Assembly (NCBI GenBank): GCA_029959085.1 | Contig: JARWIR010000015.1 | Span: 4,401,017-4,465,016, forward strand | Origin: Nemophila menziesii | Taxonomy: Eukaryota > Streptophyta > Magnoliopsida > Boraginales > Hydrophyllaceae | DNA length: 64,000 nt | Direction: 5' to 3' | Shown here: one piece after another, positions 1 to 10,845 of the stretch | Layout of the letters: each line of letters begins with the position of its first letter | How positions within the stretch are numbered: the stretch's first letter is position 1 | Notes under the pieces: generated by a model | Database searches by the model: none | What the model saw: only the letters and a program-made list of their open reading frames with translations | What the model was told of the DNA's origin: nothing | Translations under genes and position numbers: made by a program

Positions 1-540
1 ACCTTCTTTGGCAACAATCATACATCAGAGTTAACAAAGGAACATATTATTTTTATAAAGTGTATTCTAGAGAAGAAAGAAATTGATGTTGCCCGTGTGA
101 TCTATAACCTCATCATGGAGTTCGAAAACTCCCCGATTATTCAAAGAAATATCAAGTTCCCGTGCACCATAACTGTATTTTGTTTAGACGTAAAAATACC
201 ATGCAAGAACAAAGAGATTGAGCCTACAGAAAAAGGGGAAGGGATGATATTAAAATCAATTGAGAATTCCCATGAGGAAGCTACAAAAGAGATGAGGAGT
301 CCTAGACTTCCTCCACGCAAGAAGAAGGAAGTTAACGGAAATGAGTTGGAGGATCGAATAAAAGTTTTAGAGGAGAAACAAGATGAGATGATCGCAACCT
401 TAGGAAAAGTCACAAAAGAGTTGGAGCTGATGAAAAATATGCTACTTGGGGTGAGCAATATACAACACGCCACCTACACATTACTTACGAAAGGATCCCA
501 ACCTGAACACAACAATGGAAACCAGCCTCGTGCTAGTTAA
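1..540 (+). CDS. Athila-type retroelement ORF, C-terminal part (putative plant transposon protein)
   Basis: The reading frame is open from the first base of the window to the stop at 538-540, so the start lies upstream and only about 179 residues are visible. The segment FFGNNHTSELTKEHIIFIKC followed by a region around IQRNIKFPCTITVFC resembles the plant transposon-protein domain found in ORFs of Athila-like Ty3 retrotransposons. From about residue 110 the sequence becomes lysine/glutamate rich with heptad-like spacing (ELEDRIKVLEEKQDEM), a probable coiled coil, and it ends in a short polar tail. The ORF is followed by a polypurine-rich 3' region and an LTR in the same orientation, so it is read as the last ORF of that element. 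Its biochemical role is unknown. The lineage call is inferred from resemblance and context. Confidence 0.6.
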   Translation, partial: TFFGNNHTSELTKEHIIFIKCILEKKEIDVARVIYNLIMEFENSPIIQRNIKFPCTITVFCLDVKIPCKNKEIEPTEKGEGMILKSIENSHEEATKEMRSPRLPPRKKKEVNGNELEDRIKVLEEKQDEMIATLGKVTKELELMKNMLLGVSNIQHATYTLLTKGSQPEHNNGNQPRAS

Positions 541-1991
541 GATACGTTTTCCTATCCTTTTCTCATTTAGTAGTGTATATTAGTTTATTTTCTTTATTGA
601 GTCTTTTCGAGTCATGGGGACACGACTCATTTTTGAGTTTGGGGTGGGGTTCGTTGCCTCATCCCAATTTTATGTGTTATCTATTTACATGCTTTCAATC
701 AAATTAATTGAGGGTTGCGTTTGATTGTAAAGTATTTTAAATGTCCCCATTAAGCATACTTTTTAAGAATTTATGATATAAAGTAGTCGACCTTAGGAGT
801 TAGTATAAAACGTACTTTAATTGCATGCAAACATTAGGTAATTGATAGGAAGAATTAATGAACAATGCGAAAGAAGTAAACTTGTACTTAAGGAAATTGA
901 GTGGTTTGTAGAACGTGAGATCCAAATTAGTAGAGAACCCACTTAGGTATAAACTAGAGGCAAGCTATGTAACTATGAAAATGATAGAGGCAGTTATTTA
1001 TTAGCCATTTGAAACTTTTTAGCCTTCTATCCCATGAATTAATTATATCCTTCTTAGCCCCATTTTTAGCCCTTAAGCTTTTCTTTTTTCGCCACAATAT
1101 AACCCCATATCCCCTTAGTTTATTAGGCATTTCCATATGACTCGCAATTGAATCACGATCCTGAGACTTCTTATCTTGAGTTTGGGGTGGTGGGTTTCAT
1201 TTTATTGGGAAACTACATTGGGAGGGAATTGTATGTATTTGTATTGGTGAAAAAATTTTGATGATATATTATTTGTAACCCTTTGTCGTGGTCCTTGAAA
1301 AAAAAAGTAGAAAAGTTGTCAAAACAGTAGACAACCGGGAGCCCACTCATCACTAACCGAGAACCTGGTTATCAACTGTACAAAAAAAATGAAAAAGAAA
1401 AAGAAAAAGAATAAAGTGACCGGCAAAGTGGAAAGTTTTCGAAATCATCTTTAGTTCTTATTGAGTTAATATGGGGACGATAAATGAGTGCGTCAAATGG
1501 GTTGAGTGAGAACAATATTCGAGTGTAAACTCAAGCTCTTGGACAGTTGTTTATGGTAAGTGAGGAGAAATCCAAAAGCTCACTTCAAATTTACCAAATA
1601 TACATACGACACCGTCCCTAAGCCTACAATAAAACCGTAAAGCCCTCGTGGTTCCTAGGTACATAGTGATTTTATGATTCAGCTAATAGGGAGTATGCTA
1701 AGTGGAGTGTTCAAAGCGAGTAAGGATCAATGAATACCTTATAGCCACCATATTGAGATAAGTGTGAGTGTAACCTTCTAGCATTGTGAAATTAATTTTG
1801 GATTGATATTATTTTTGTTTGATTTTGCATGATAGGTGTATGTGTATATTAATTCCTAAGTCATATTATATGAGATTTTTTTTAGGTTGTGATTTGGGTA
1901 TTATTCATTAGACTCTGCATTTCTGCGTTCACCTAAGGCCTTTGTTTTTATTTGACTTTGTCGGGACGACAAAGGTTTGAGTTTGGGGTGT
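541..1991 (+). other. 3' non-coding internal region of the Athila-type element
   Basis: No coding sequence is visible. The stretch links the ORF to the 3' LTR. It carries three copies of the 14-mer TTGAGTTTGGGGTG (633-646, 1176-1189, 1977-1990). The last directly touches the LTR and is the expected polypurine tract for plus-strand priming; the first two look like extra or decayed copies. Confidence 0.6.
1956..1991 (+). promoter_or_regulatory. polypurine tract with upstream hairpin
   Basis: A perfect 8-bp hairpin, CTTTGTCG/CGACAAAG with a GGA loop (1956-1974), stands just before TTGAGTTTGGGGTG. The tract is followed by the LTR start TGATGTCTCC at 1992. Position and composition fit the polypurine primer of Ty3 elements. 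A similar hairpin (GAGTC/GACTC, 609-628) precedes the copy at 633-646. Confidence 0.6.
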
Positions 1992-3534
1992 TGATGTCTC
2001 CCATTTTGTTCTAAATATTAGCCCTTAGGAGAAATCATTTTAGGTGAATATTTGACTTATTTGATAGAGTTTTAGGCTTATTTCGTTATATTTTATTTTC
2101 TCCCCTTAGATTTACGTTATTTCATTTTTAGAGCTTGTGTACGTTAATTTGTTTGTTTTATTTAGTACAAAGTTATTAGGTCCATGGATTCTAGGGAGCA
2201 CCAATACAAGTAGGATAAGTGAGAATTAAAGTCTTAGATCGAGCGGATGAGTCAAATGAAAGAAAAGATATCCCAAAGAGTTTACTAGAAAAGCTGCAAA
2301 TCTGGAAGGCTGTTACTAATTGCTGATTTTGAGCCACTTAGCCACTGATTCAGCCCTGGAGCACTAAAATAGTGAAGTTGCGTTTTTGAGTTACAAAGAT
2401 TTGGGGAGTTATGGCCGTTTTACCAACAAAGGTACACCATTTACAGGAATTAAAGTTTGGATTTGGGCTTTTTATTATTTTAATTATATTCATTAAGTAG
2501 AAAGCCCAATCCTTATTCTCCATTATAAAGGTCTTTAGACCTCCTTTTAAGACACAATTCATTCTACGCTTAAAATAAAAGAGAGAAGTCAAGAGCAGAA
2601 GGCAGAAGAGGAAGCTAGAACTGGAGAATTCACATTCCTCTATCAACAGCTCAATCAAACGCCCCAATTAGGTTCTTTATTTTAATAATGTAATTTAAGA
2701 ACACGTCTTTTATTTATTTTATTTCTGTTTTTAATTCAAACATGAGCTAACATTCATTTAGTACTTGAGAATCGTTGTATGGGTTGAACCCTTTTCTATT
2801 TAATTTTTGTTTTTTTGAATTCGGGATTTAGTTATTTAATTTAAATTCGGTATATTGTGTTGGCTAATATTTTATGATTATTTAATATTTTTAATCTGGT
2901 CAATTAGAAAAATGTTTTAGTAATTAGGCTATTCACTTTAGTGGCGAAGTGATTACCTTGACGGGGGTTTAACTACAGACCTAGATAATAGACGCGTAGT
3001 ATTTTTCAATGACCCTGACGGGCTTGACTAACCATGCAGACAATGAGGTAAGAGACTAACCCGTTCGAAAGTAGATATAATCACCCTAAAGGGGTTTATA
3101 GTACCGTAGGATAGCTCCTAAGTCCACCGTGGCAGGGGTTAGGAGAGATTAGAGTCCCGACTAGCACAATAATACCAATTTAGCCCTTAAACATAAGCAT
3201 TAATTAGATAGGTTTAGGTGAAACCCTTGCGAGACTCAATTACCTTTCTCATCTTGCGTCCAATCTTATTTACTTGTTTTATTTTCTTTTCAGTTAATTA
3301 ATTTAGTACTTTAGTTTATTGCATCTTTAGTTTTAGAAAAACCAAACAAAAATCTTATCATTTACTTTTCCGTTTTACAATTGTTCCTACTACTTGATAA
3401 TACTAGAGTTATAACTACCCATCCCCGCGAACGAACCTCGATTTATCGGAGTATTACTTGGACAATCGTGCACTTGCGGTATAATGGTTCCTCTATTTTT
3501 ACTTCATTATTTTATAACACCCCAGGACCCACCA
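1992..3534 (+). mobile_element. Athila-type 3' LTR (LTR1)
   Basis: The LTR begins TGATGTCTCC and ends GGACCCACCA, the termini shared by the related LTRs in this window, and is 1,543 bp long. A TATAAAG box lies at 2524-2530, followed by the conserved GACCTCCTTTT block. The R/U5 part holds the structured segment at 2934-3145. The left flank is internal element sequence with a polypurine tract, so this is a 3' LTR and its 5' partner lies outside the window. It is inserted into chromovirus pol sequence that starts immediately after it. Confidence 0.8.
2934..3145 (+). promoter_or_regulatory. putative structured leader RNA in LTR1
   Basis: Potential stems: CACTT/AAGTG (2934-2938 with 2947-2951), a short GTTC/GGAT stem that needs G.U pairs (3063-3066 with 3109-3112), and CTCCTAA/TTAGGAG (3115-3121 with 3139-3145). 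Short hairpins include CCCTGACGGG (3013-3022) and CCCTAAAGGG (3084-3093). The second enclosing stem seen in other copies is weak here. Function is unknown; this is inferred from paired changes among copies. Confidence 0.5.
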
Positions 3535-4690
3535 GATGCACGAACCGTTGTTGGACACGGGGACTACCAACATCTTTATGTGTGATAGAGTTGTAGTAAA
3601 ATTGGACTTGAGGGTGACGAAGATCAATGGGATGATAAAGGCTATTAAATTAAAGGCTACACCTACAATTGATGATGCGCGGTGAGTCAAGTTCAATTAT
3701 AGTGTTCATGCAGGTATGGTAGCTTACATGGTAGTGTAGTTGGATGATCATGATTGGGTGTTGAGCGTGGAGTGGCTCTAAGAGATCGATGATTTTCTCC
3801 TAGATCGTTGAGGGTCGTTGTTACTCATGAATAAAGAGACCCATTGTCCAACGGTGATTCGAGAGAATAAATTAACGACTTTGTAAACACTTTAATTTGT
3901 TAAAGACTTCAAGAAGGACGAATAAGTCCATATTTAAGCCCTTAAAAGGGTACCGTCCAACTAAGAAGGACAACAACATTCTTAAAGACGTCAAGGACAT
4001 TAAAAAGGAACATCCAAAGACGTTTCCCTGGAAGCATAATGATGATCATAAGATCAAATTGGTGGAAGATACGAGGTAGAAATGTTCCTTCAGAGACCCG
4101 ATACGCTAAGGGATGAAGCATGAACCTACGACAAGTGAGTTGCTTGGTTATGCGAATGAGTGAAAGACCCTGTAGTTTTGGGTAAGGGATGGATTACACG
4201 TCACCATGGGAGGACGTGTGTTTTTACCAAGGTGGGCAAACATAAGACATGATATCTTGAAGGAGTTTCAGAAGATGGATATCTAGGGATACATCGCACT
4301 AGGAATTTAGTAGAGGGCACATACTATTATCCTAGAATGAAAGAATACGTAGCAAGGTACATGAAGACTTGTCTTATATGCCAACAAATGAAAGTCGAAT
4401 AACCAAGTCACGCGGTGGACAAGCTTGCCAGCAGGATGGAAAAAGAGAAAGATGGGGCTTGAGATGCCAACAAAAGATAGAAATGTATGGGTGAACGCTA
4501 ACATATGGTACAAATAGTTTAAGGAGGACTCTCGTCATGGAGTACCAAGTCATATGGAGTTTATGGTCAAGTGGAAGTGTGCACTAGAACAAGAGACTTG
4601 CAGGGAGACCGAGGATTCCTTGAAATAATTTAAGGAGTGGAATAAGAGGCTTCAGCAGACTAAGGAAACAAGTTTGATGCCAGGTTTAAG
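3535..4690 (+). pseudogene. chromovirus (Ty3) pol remnant: protease, integrase zinc finger, chromodomain
   Basis: After the LTR the sequence reads as a Ty3 aspartic protease with LLDTGTTNIFM (about 3553-3585), running to a block that resembles the usual DFDVVLGMEFL region. A DHKIKLVEDTR segment at about 4045-4077 matches the start of the RT region. Then the RT, RNase H and integrase core are missing. The sequence resumes with the integrase zinc-binding block (FLPRWANIRHDILKEF and CLICQQMKVE, about 4215-4400) and a chromodomain-like EFMVKWK (4557-4577). The frame changes repeatedly and holds many stops, so nothing here is functional. The chromodomain places it in the chromovirus branch, perhaps Tekay/Del-like. 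Large internal deletions explain its short length. Confidence 0.7.
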
Positions 4691-5357
4691 TGGTAAGACC
4701 ATGACTGCCCACGTTATTGGAGGTACAAAACTCTGTCACGACTCGACTGAGATAATCTCAAGGATCCAGGTATTCTGGATGCTTGTAGAATATTGTAGAA
4801 TGTAACTGAATATTGTATAATCTCTATTGTCTCTCTTATTCTCTTTAGTTCTAGGGTGAATTAAGAGGTGCCTAAGTGGTACAAGGTTAGAAGCAACTAA
4901 GTGTGTGAAGTTTATGGTCTTGTAGGTTGATCTTAATCAAGGCGTTAGGGACTTACTTGGGAGCTACACAGTTCGTACATCAGTTATAGGAGATGAAACT
5001 CTACTCCAATGACATTGAGGACCCATAGACCTAGTAGATGATCTGACACTGAACGAATTGTAAGTTTAACTAAGGCTTACAAACAACAGAGGTTGAAATA
5101 AGAAAATCATTAGGCTATATGTGTTACTTACTCTTTGGAATATTTGTAAAATCAATGGTAGAGCTTTTATGTGTAGATTGGTTGGGTAACAACGGTAGAA
5201 TTATAACAACACACAACAATTTTATCACACACGAACAACAACGGTTGGTTACGGGAGATGATGTAACGTTTCATCTTGACATGTCTTTCAAACACAAATT
5301 GGAGGACACCAAAACGAGAATTCTAGAGCTCAACAAAGCAGAAACACAACCAGTCAT
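4691..5357. other. unassigned sequence between chromovirus remnant and LTR2
   Basis: An open stretch at 5119-5394 would encode about 91 residues, but I recognise no domain in it and it runs into LTR2. The sequence from 4691 may be 3' untranslated or LTR sequence of the chromovirus. I cannot support a gene. Confidence 0.3.
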
Positions 5358-6095
5358 TGATGTCTCCGGAATTGCTCTAAATATAACCCCTTAGGAGACA
5401 TCATTTTAGGTATAAAATGGATTTTAATATTGACTTTTGTGCTTAATTCGTAATATTCCTATTTCTTGTCTTGATTTGATGAATTATTATTTTTAGAGCA
5501 TATTTGGTTTAATTTGTGTGTTAATGTGAAGCTTTAAATATAATATGGAAATAAATTAGATGCCAAATCAATTACAGAGCCGGTCCTGATCATTTCAAGG
5601 CCCCGGGCGAATTTTTTATTTGGGCCCCGAAAATTTAGAAAAAAAATTAATATACCAATTTTTTAATAAAACTTTTCAGTTTATATATTGCATAAATTTC
5701 ACAATAGATATTAGATTTATGCGAAAACCAATTTTCATTAATTTTTTATAAATTTAATATTTGTAATATAACATACTTTATTTCTTAGAAGATATACAGA
5801 AAAATTAAACAAAAGAAAAATAATTTCTTATATATTATATGTAAAAATGTGAGAAAGTTAATTAAATATTTCAATAGAGATCATAAGTCAATTTGATTTA
5901 AAATGTTATTTCTTAGCTTTATTAAAATATTATTTTTTATTAGATATATAAACAATATAGTAATTGCTTAAAAGATCTGAAGATATTTTCTTTCAGTTTC
6001 AACAAGTTCAAATTCTAAATAATCAATAGCTTATATTTGTTAATGCTTTGCATGAATTTATCAATTAATTATGTATGTGAAATTTATTAGACAAC

Positions 6096-6209
6096 CAGTT
6101 GGGATTAGCTCACTGGCCAGAGCCTTGGTCATCCAATCTAGTAGTGTAAGATTGAACCGAGTCAATGATTACGAGTCAAAAGTGACTCCCCTATGTAACA
6201 AAAAAATAA
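6096..6209 (+). mobile_element. tRNA-derived SINE
   Basis: A box-A-like TAGCTCACTGG (6106-6116) and a degenerate box B (about 6150-6159) at tRNA-like spacing are followed by an A-rich tail. The unit is bounded by a long direct repeat, AAATTTATTAGACAAC (6080-6095) and AAATTTATTGACAAC (6210-6224), typical of LINE-mediated insertion. It is about 114 bp and sits inside the hAT element. Confidence 0.7.
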
Positions 6210-6721
6210 AAATTTATTGACAACAATTTTTTTATATGCACCTTTTAGGTTAAGAAAAATAATTTTTTTAGATTACTTTTGAAATGTGTATTTTTTTTAT
6301 TAAATATTTTAATATAGAATAAGTTCATTTGATTTTAAATATATATAAAATACAAAATTATTTAATTTTATTTAAATATTGATTCATTAGTTATTATAAA
6401 AAATTACTTAGTGTTGTTTCATTACTCATATAATGTTTTTTTTTATTGAATAAGAAAAAGTATATTACAATTAAAAATATGTATAAATTAATTACTTTAA
6501 TAAATATCATAAAAGTTAATTTGATTTGAATGTGAATAATATAAAATTACTTTCACTTGTTTAAAACATTGATTCGTTAGCTATAAATGAAAGACAACAA
6601 GAAAAAAAAAAGATTATAAATGATTCATTAGCTATAAATGAAAGACAATAAAAAATAAAGATTAAAAATGAAAGACAATAAAAAATAAAGATTAAAAATG
6701 AAAGACAATCAAAAAATGTTA

Positions 6722-6793
6722 GTTTGTCGGGGGAATCGAACCTGACTTAATAACATACAAGAATCGCACTTCTACCAGTCCAACTAAGAGATG
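6722..6793 (-). pseudogene. degenerate tRNA-like sequence
   Basis: On the minus strand there is a good A box (TAGTTGGACTGG, plus-strand 6775-6786) and a perfect B box (GGTTCGATTCC, 6732-6742), over about 72 nt. The acceptor and T stems do not pair properly, so this is a tRNA pseudogene or the head of an old SINE rather than a working tRNA. Confidence 0.4.
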
Positions 6794-7268
6794 ATTTTGT
6801 TTTAGTTTTGAAACTCTTACAACATGTATTAAATTAATTTACATATATATAGAACATATTTTGGGCCCCCCGAGCAGCTCGGGCCCCGGGCGGTCGCCCT
6901 GGTTGCCCCTGCCCAGGTCCGGCCCTGATCAATTATAAGGAGATAAGGAAAGAAGATATTGAAGAAATCAGGATATAAAATAAGAAAAGGATAAACTAGG
7001 AAAGGAAAAGTTGCCAAATAAATCTGAATTTCACCAACTACGTCCACAAAAAAGTGATCATAAATCAATATTGGCTGGGAATTTGGAAGGATGGTCTAAA
7101 GCTAAAGTGTAGATCTTTCCGATATGATCAAATTCGATATGAAGAACGCGTCAAACAGAGTTTAAACGAAGAAGTTACGGCCAAAACAAGACAGCAACAG
7201 TTACTTACCTTTTCTATATTTTAGAGTTACGAATTTGAGTTGGGTTTGGACTCTTTTACTTGACCCCT

Positions 7269-8867
7269 TGATGTCTCCCTATTTGTTCTAAATATTAGCC
7301 CTTAGGAGACATCATTTTAGGTGAATATTTGACTTATTAGATAGATTTTTATGTTTATTTCGTCATACTGCACTTTCTCCCCTTGGAATTAGACTATTTG
7401 CATTTTTAGAGCTTTTGTGCGTTAATTTGTTTGTTTTAGTGCAAAGTTAGTAGGTTTATGAATTCATGAAGAACCACTACAAGGAGGATAAGTGAGAATT
7501 AAAGTCCTAGATCGAGTGGAAGAGCTGAAGGAAAGAACAGAATTTCTAAGAAATTAATTAAAAACGTTGCAGATCTGAAAGGCTGTTAAAGATTACTGTT
7601 TTTGGGCTACTTAGGAGCGGAATTAGCCTTTGGCCATGAAACATGGTTTGATGTCCTATTGAGTTAGGAAGATTCTCCAAGTTGAATCAGACCATTTTGA
7701 GTTGATATGCAAAAGTTACAGTCGTTTTACTAAAAGCTGCACACCAGTTACGGGAATTAAATAAGAAGATGGGCTTGGGCTTTTTATAATTTGACCTAAT
7801 CCTCTTAACCTAAGCCCTAATCCGTTTTTATAAGTATAAATAGACCTTTTAGCCTCCTTTTTACACACACTTCATAGAATTACATCAGAGCATTCAATTT
7901 CCACAAGCCAGAAGCAAGGAAGGAAGAAAGCTAAGAGCTGGAGAAAGTCATCTTCTCCAAATCGCAGCCAAACCCAACATCTTAATTAGGTTTTATTCAA
8001 TTTTCTTTCTGTTAAACATGATGTTCTTTAATTTTATTTTCTTAGTTTTAACTTCAATTAAGAGCTAAACCTTTTAAATGCTTGAGAATCGCTACATATG
8101 GGTTGAACCCTAATTAATTTGATTAATGTTTTCTGATTTGGGATTTTTTAATTTAATTTGAATTGGACAATTAGTATTGATTATTATCGTAGGATTATTC
8201 ACTATTTTTAATCTGGTCAATTAGACATAGGATTTAGTAAGTAAGCTATTCACTTTGGTGGGGAAGTGATCGCCTTGACGGGGGGTTTAATTACGGACAT
8301 AGGTAATAAACGTAAGGTAGATATTATTGATCCTGACGGACTTAGTTAACCTTATAGACAATTAGGTAGAGAACTTGACATTCGAAGGTGGATTATAATC
8401 GCCATGACGGGGTTTGTAACACCCTAGAATAGCTCCTAAGTCCACCCTGACGGGGGTTAGGAGAATCTAGACTCCCGACTATTACTAGTTACCATTTTGA
8501 CCCTTAAAAAGAGCATTGATTAAGTTTATTCCGGTGAAACCCTTGCGAAACTCAAGTACTATTTCTCATTCTTGCGTCCATTCATATTTTATTTTCTTGC
8601 GTCTCATTATTTGCATTAAATTAGTTTAGTATTTTCTTTTATTTGCACTTTATTCTTTAATCAAAAAACAAAACAAATATTTATTCCATTACTTTTAGTT
8701 GTCATTCAAACAACTATTTTCATTTATTGCATAACACTTTAGTCATATCCAATCCGTCCTTGAGATCGAAATCCCGTTTACCGGATATTACTTGGACGAC
8801 CCGTACACTTGCAGTACGTGTCTTGCCTTGTTAGGTGTGTTAATTTAGAACACACAAGGAGACACTA
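7269..8867 (+). mobile_element. solo Athila-type LTR (LTR3) nested in LTR2
   Basis: Starts TGATGTCTCC and ends GGAGACACTA, with the usual terminal CCA changed to CTA. The flanking 5-bp duplication is perfect: CCCCT at 7264-7268 and 8868-8872. This identifies a solo LTR of 1,599 bp that arose by recombination between the two LTRs of a full element. TATAAAT box at 7835-7841. It resembles LTR1 more than its host LTR2. The structured segment is at 8251-8463. Confidence 0.88.
8251..8463 (+). promoter_or_regulatory. putative structured leader RNA in LTR3
   Basis: Stems: CACTT/AAGTG (8251-8255, 8264-8268); GTAAGG/CCTTAT (8312-8317, 8350-8355); ATTC/GAAT (8380-8383, 8427-8430) with inner GGTG/CACC (8387-8390, 8420-8423); CTCCTAA/TTAGGAG (8433-8439, 8457-8463). 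Inner hairpins: CCTTGACGG, CCTGACGG (8332-8339), CCATGACGG (8402-8410), CCCTGACGGG (8445-8454). This is the best preserved copy. Confidence 0.55.
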
Positions 8868-8894
8868 CCCCTACTCCAAGATTTCGACCTAGCA

Positions 8895-8896
<2 letters not shown>

Positions 8897-8972
<76 letters not shown>
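8897..8972. repeat. (TA)38 microsatellite at the LTR2 TATA region
   Basis: Seventy-six bases of pure TA directly follow AGCACC, where the sister LTR at 56527-56533 has its TATAAAT box. The repeat has probably grown from the TATA box itself. Confidence 0.9.
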
Positions 8973-8976
<4 letters not shown>

Positions 8977-9381
8977 TTCTAAACCTTATAAAGTCATCCC
9001 TTGGTTGCACAAGCATAATATACATAGATAAATCATTATAGAAGAAATCAGGAGGATCTAGAGGAGGAGGAGAAGCAAGAGCTAGAGCTTAACTACATCA
9101 ATTTTACACTTCTATATCTCTATTCTTTGGCTAAATTAGTATTAGATCTATTTTGTTTATGAGGTATTTCTAATCCATTTATTCAAGAGTTTTAGTATGA
9201 ATAATTTCTCTTTAGGATTGTAATTATATAAACCATTGATTATTGTTTTTCTGTTTTAATTTGAATCTAGGATTTTAGTATTTTATTGAGTTGGTTCTTA
9301 ATTTCCATTGACTATATTCTTGTGCTTGTTTACTATCATTGACGTCGCGAATCAAGGGTAGGTTTTAGTAATCAGGCTATT

Positions 9382-9588
9382 CACTTAGTGGCGAGTGATC
9401 ATCCGACAGGGGGTTTAATTACAGAACTAGAATATAGACGTGTAGGGTCCGTTATTGACCGAAAGGCTTGACTAACCACGTAGCCAAAGAGGTAAAAGAA
9501 CTTCACATCCGAAGAGGCATATTCGCCCATATAGGGGTTTATAGTACTTTAGGATAGCTCCTAGGTCTACCCGACAGGTGGCTAGGAG
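9382..9588 (+). promoter_or_regulatory. putative structured leader RNA in LTR2
   Basis: Stems: CACT/AGTG (9382-9385, 9394-9397), ACGTG/CACGT (9438-9442, 9477-9481), ATCC/GGAT (9507-9510, 9552-9555), CTCCTAG/CTAGGAG (9558-9564, 9582-9588). Inner hairpins: CCGACAGG (9403-9410), CCGAAAGG (9459-9466), CCCATATAGGGG (9526-9537), CCGACAGG (9571-9578). Relative to LTR1, both arms of several stems differ in a pair-preserving way. Confidence 0.55.
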
Positions 9589-9964
9589 ATTATAGAGTCC
9601 CGACTATTGTGAAATTTCTCATTCACCCTTATTCTTAGGAATCATAAATTCAATAGGATAGATTCATACTTGAATCTTCTTATCTTATTTGCATAATTAT
9701 TTGTTATTAATTATTAATTATTTATTTTATTATTTAGTTAATTAGAAAACAAACTCGTTCACTGCTTATCTTTTTAATTAAGACAATTAAAACTATCTAT
9801 TCTAATATTGAACACGGATTTAGAATAACTACTTATATCCCGGTGCGGTCGATTTTCCCGACTTTACTTATCAATTACTTGGAACGACCCGTACACTTGC
9901 GGTTTGTGGATCCTTTATTCTATTACTTTTATTTCTTTATTTTATAACACACTAGGACCCACCA

Positions 9965-10845
9965 GTTATATATAAGAGATATTTTCAATGCAAGCCACCA
10001 TAGGAAGGAGAATCACTTGTAGTTCTTTACGCAACTTCTTGTTGTCATCATGGGAAGAGTGAAGTGATTTACTCAGACAATCTTGAATTCATTCAAGGGA
10101 AACAACAATTGTAAGCACCCAACTGGATGACTAGACAAGATTGGAGAATTGACGAAACGACACGGTCCAGTGTGTGATTTTACATGTACCTAGGACTTAA
10201 AACTCCATCGTTTGGTCAACTCAACGATAGGCGAACAACGCAAATAATATGGGCGGTTCGGGTCAATTTGCGCACACCACGGCTAATTTCACGAAAAATG
10301 TGCACGCTTTCTCATTCATATCTCCATGTAAATCACAACTAAGTTGGAGGGATAGATTTCCGACCCTATACCTATCATTCACATCTTTACAATATAGAAT
10401 AAATAGCAAAATCTTAGTCAACTAGCCCAACTCAACTAGTTCAACATATACAATTTTTTGCTTTAGGATAAGGTTTATTTGCACACCAATAATTTTTTCC
10501 TTTATCATGCTCAACATATACTTTTTTTTTTTTTGTTCTAAACGCTTATATGCTCAACATATACAGGAATGCTATTAAAGTTGTCACTTATAAGGCGTAA
10601 AAATTTCGGACCCTTGTTAACTTGATAGAAACCCAATTTATCCAAAGTGTTTAAATTAATCCTAACCTAAAAGTAACAGGGCCAGCCCATAATAAACATA
10701 TTTAACCCGTAACATAAAACAAAACAATTACTAATCCAACTAGTTTCACTTTTAATCGTTCATCACTATACATACATTTCCGTTTCATATCATCTCAAAC
10801 CGCTGCTTATCTTTCCGAAAGAATTCCCGGCGTATCTCCGATCAG
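9965..10845. other. intergenic region and probable promoter/5' leader of the Myb/SANT-like gene
   Basis: No ORF or transposon ends are recognised. The final part (about 10740-10845) is C/T-rich, as in plant leaders, and ends ATCAG before GTGCC, a plausible leader-exon donor site. The transcription start is not resolved. Confidence 0.4.

Larger units (their letters stand above)
5575..6927. mobile_element. non-autonomous hAT transposon with 8-bp target duplication
   Basis: The ends are CAGAGCCGGTCCTG and, on the opposite strand, CAGGGCCGGACCTG. They are flanked by a perfect 8-bp duplication ATCAATTA (5567-5574 and 6928-6935), the size made by hAT transposases. The 1,353-bp element has GC-rich ends (GGGCCCC clusters) and an AT-rich centre with no transposase, so it depended on an enzyme supplied elsewhere. 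It contains a SINE (6096-6209) and a tRNA-like relic (6722-6793). A much smaller element with similar ends occurs at 34830-34997. Confidence 0.88.
5358..9964 (+). mobile_element. solo Athila-type LTR (LTR2) interrupted by two insertions
   Basis: It starts TGATGTCTCC and ends GGACCCACCA. The flanking 5-mers are GTCAT (5353-5357) and GTTAT (9965-9969), a target-site duplication with one C/T change, so it is a solo LTR. Without its guests it would be about 1.6 kb. The first guest is a hAT element at 5575-6927 and the second is another solo LTR at 7269-8867. Sequence either side of both guests continues colinearly with the LTR at 55998-57432. The promoter block (AGCACCTATA, compare AACACCTATAAATAC in that LTR) is expanded into a TA microsatellite. 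Confidence 0.75.

Noticed and set aside
5119..5394. 91-codon ORF as a host gene
   Set aside because: No recognised domain, and it reads into the start of LTR2.
6722..6793. Functional tRNA gene
   Set aside because: Boxes A and B are good, but the acceptor and T stems do not pair, and it lies in a transposon.
8840..9025. ORF of alternating tyrosine and isoleucine
   Set aside because: It is the translation of the TA microsatellite.
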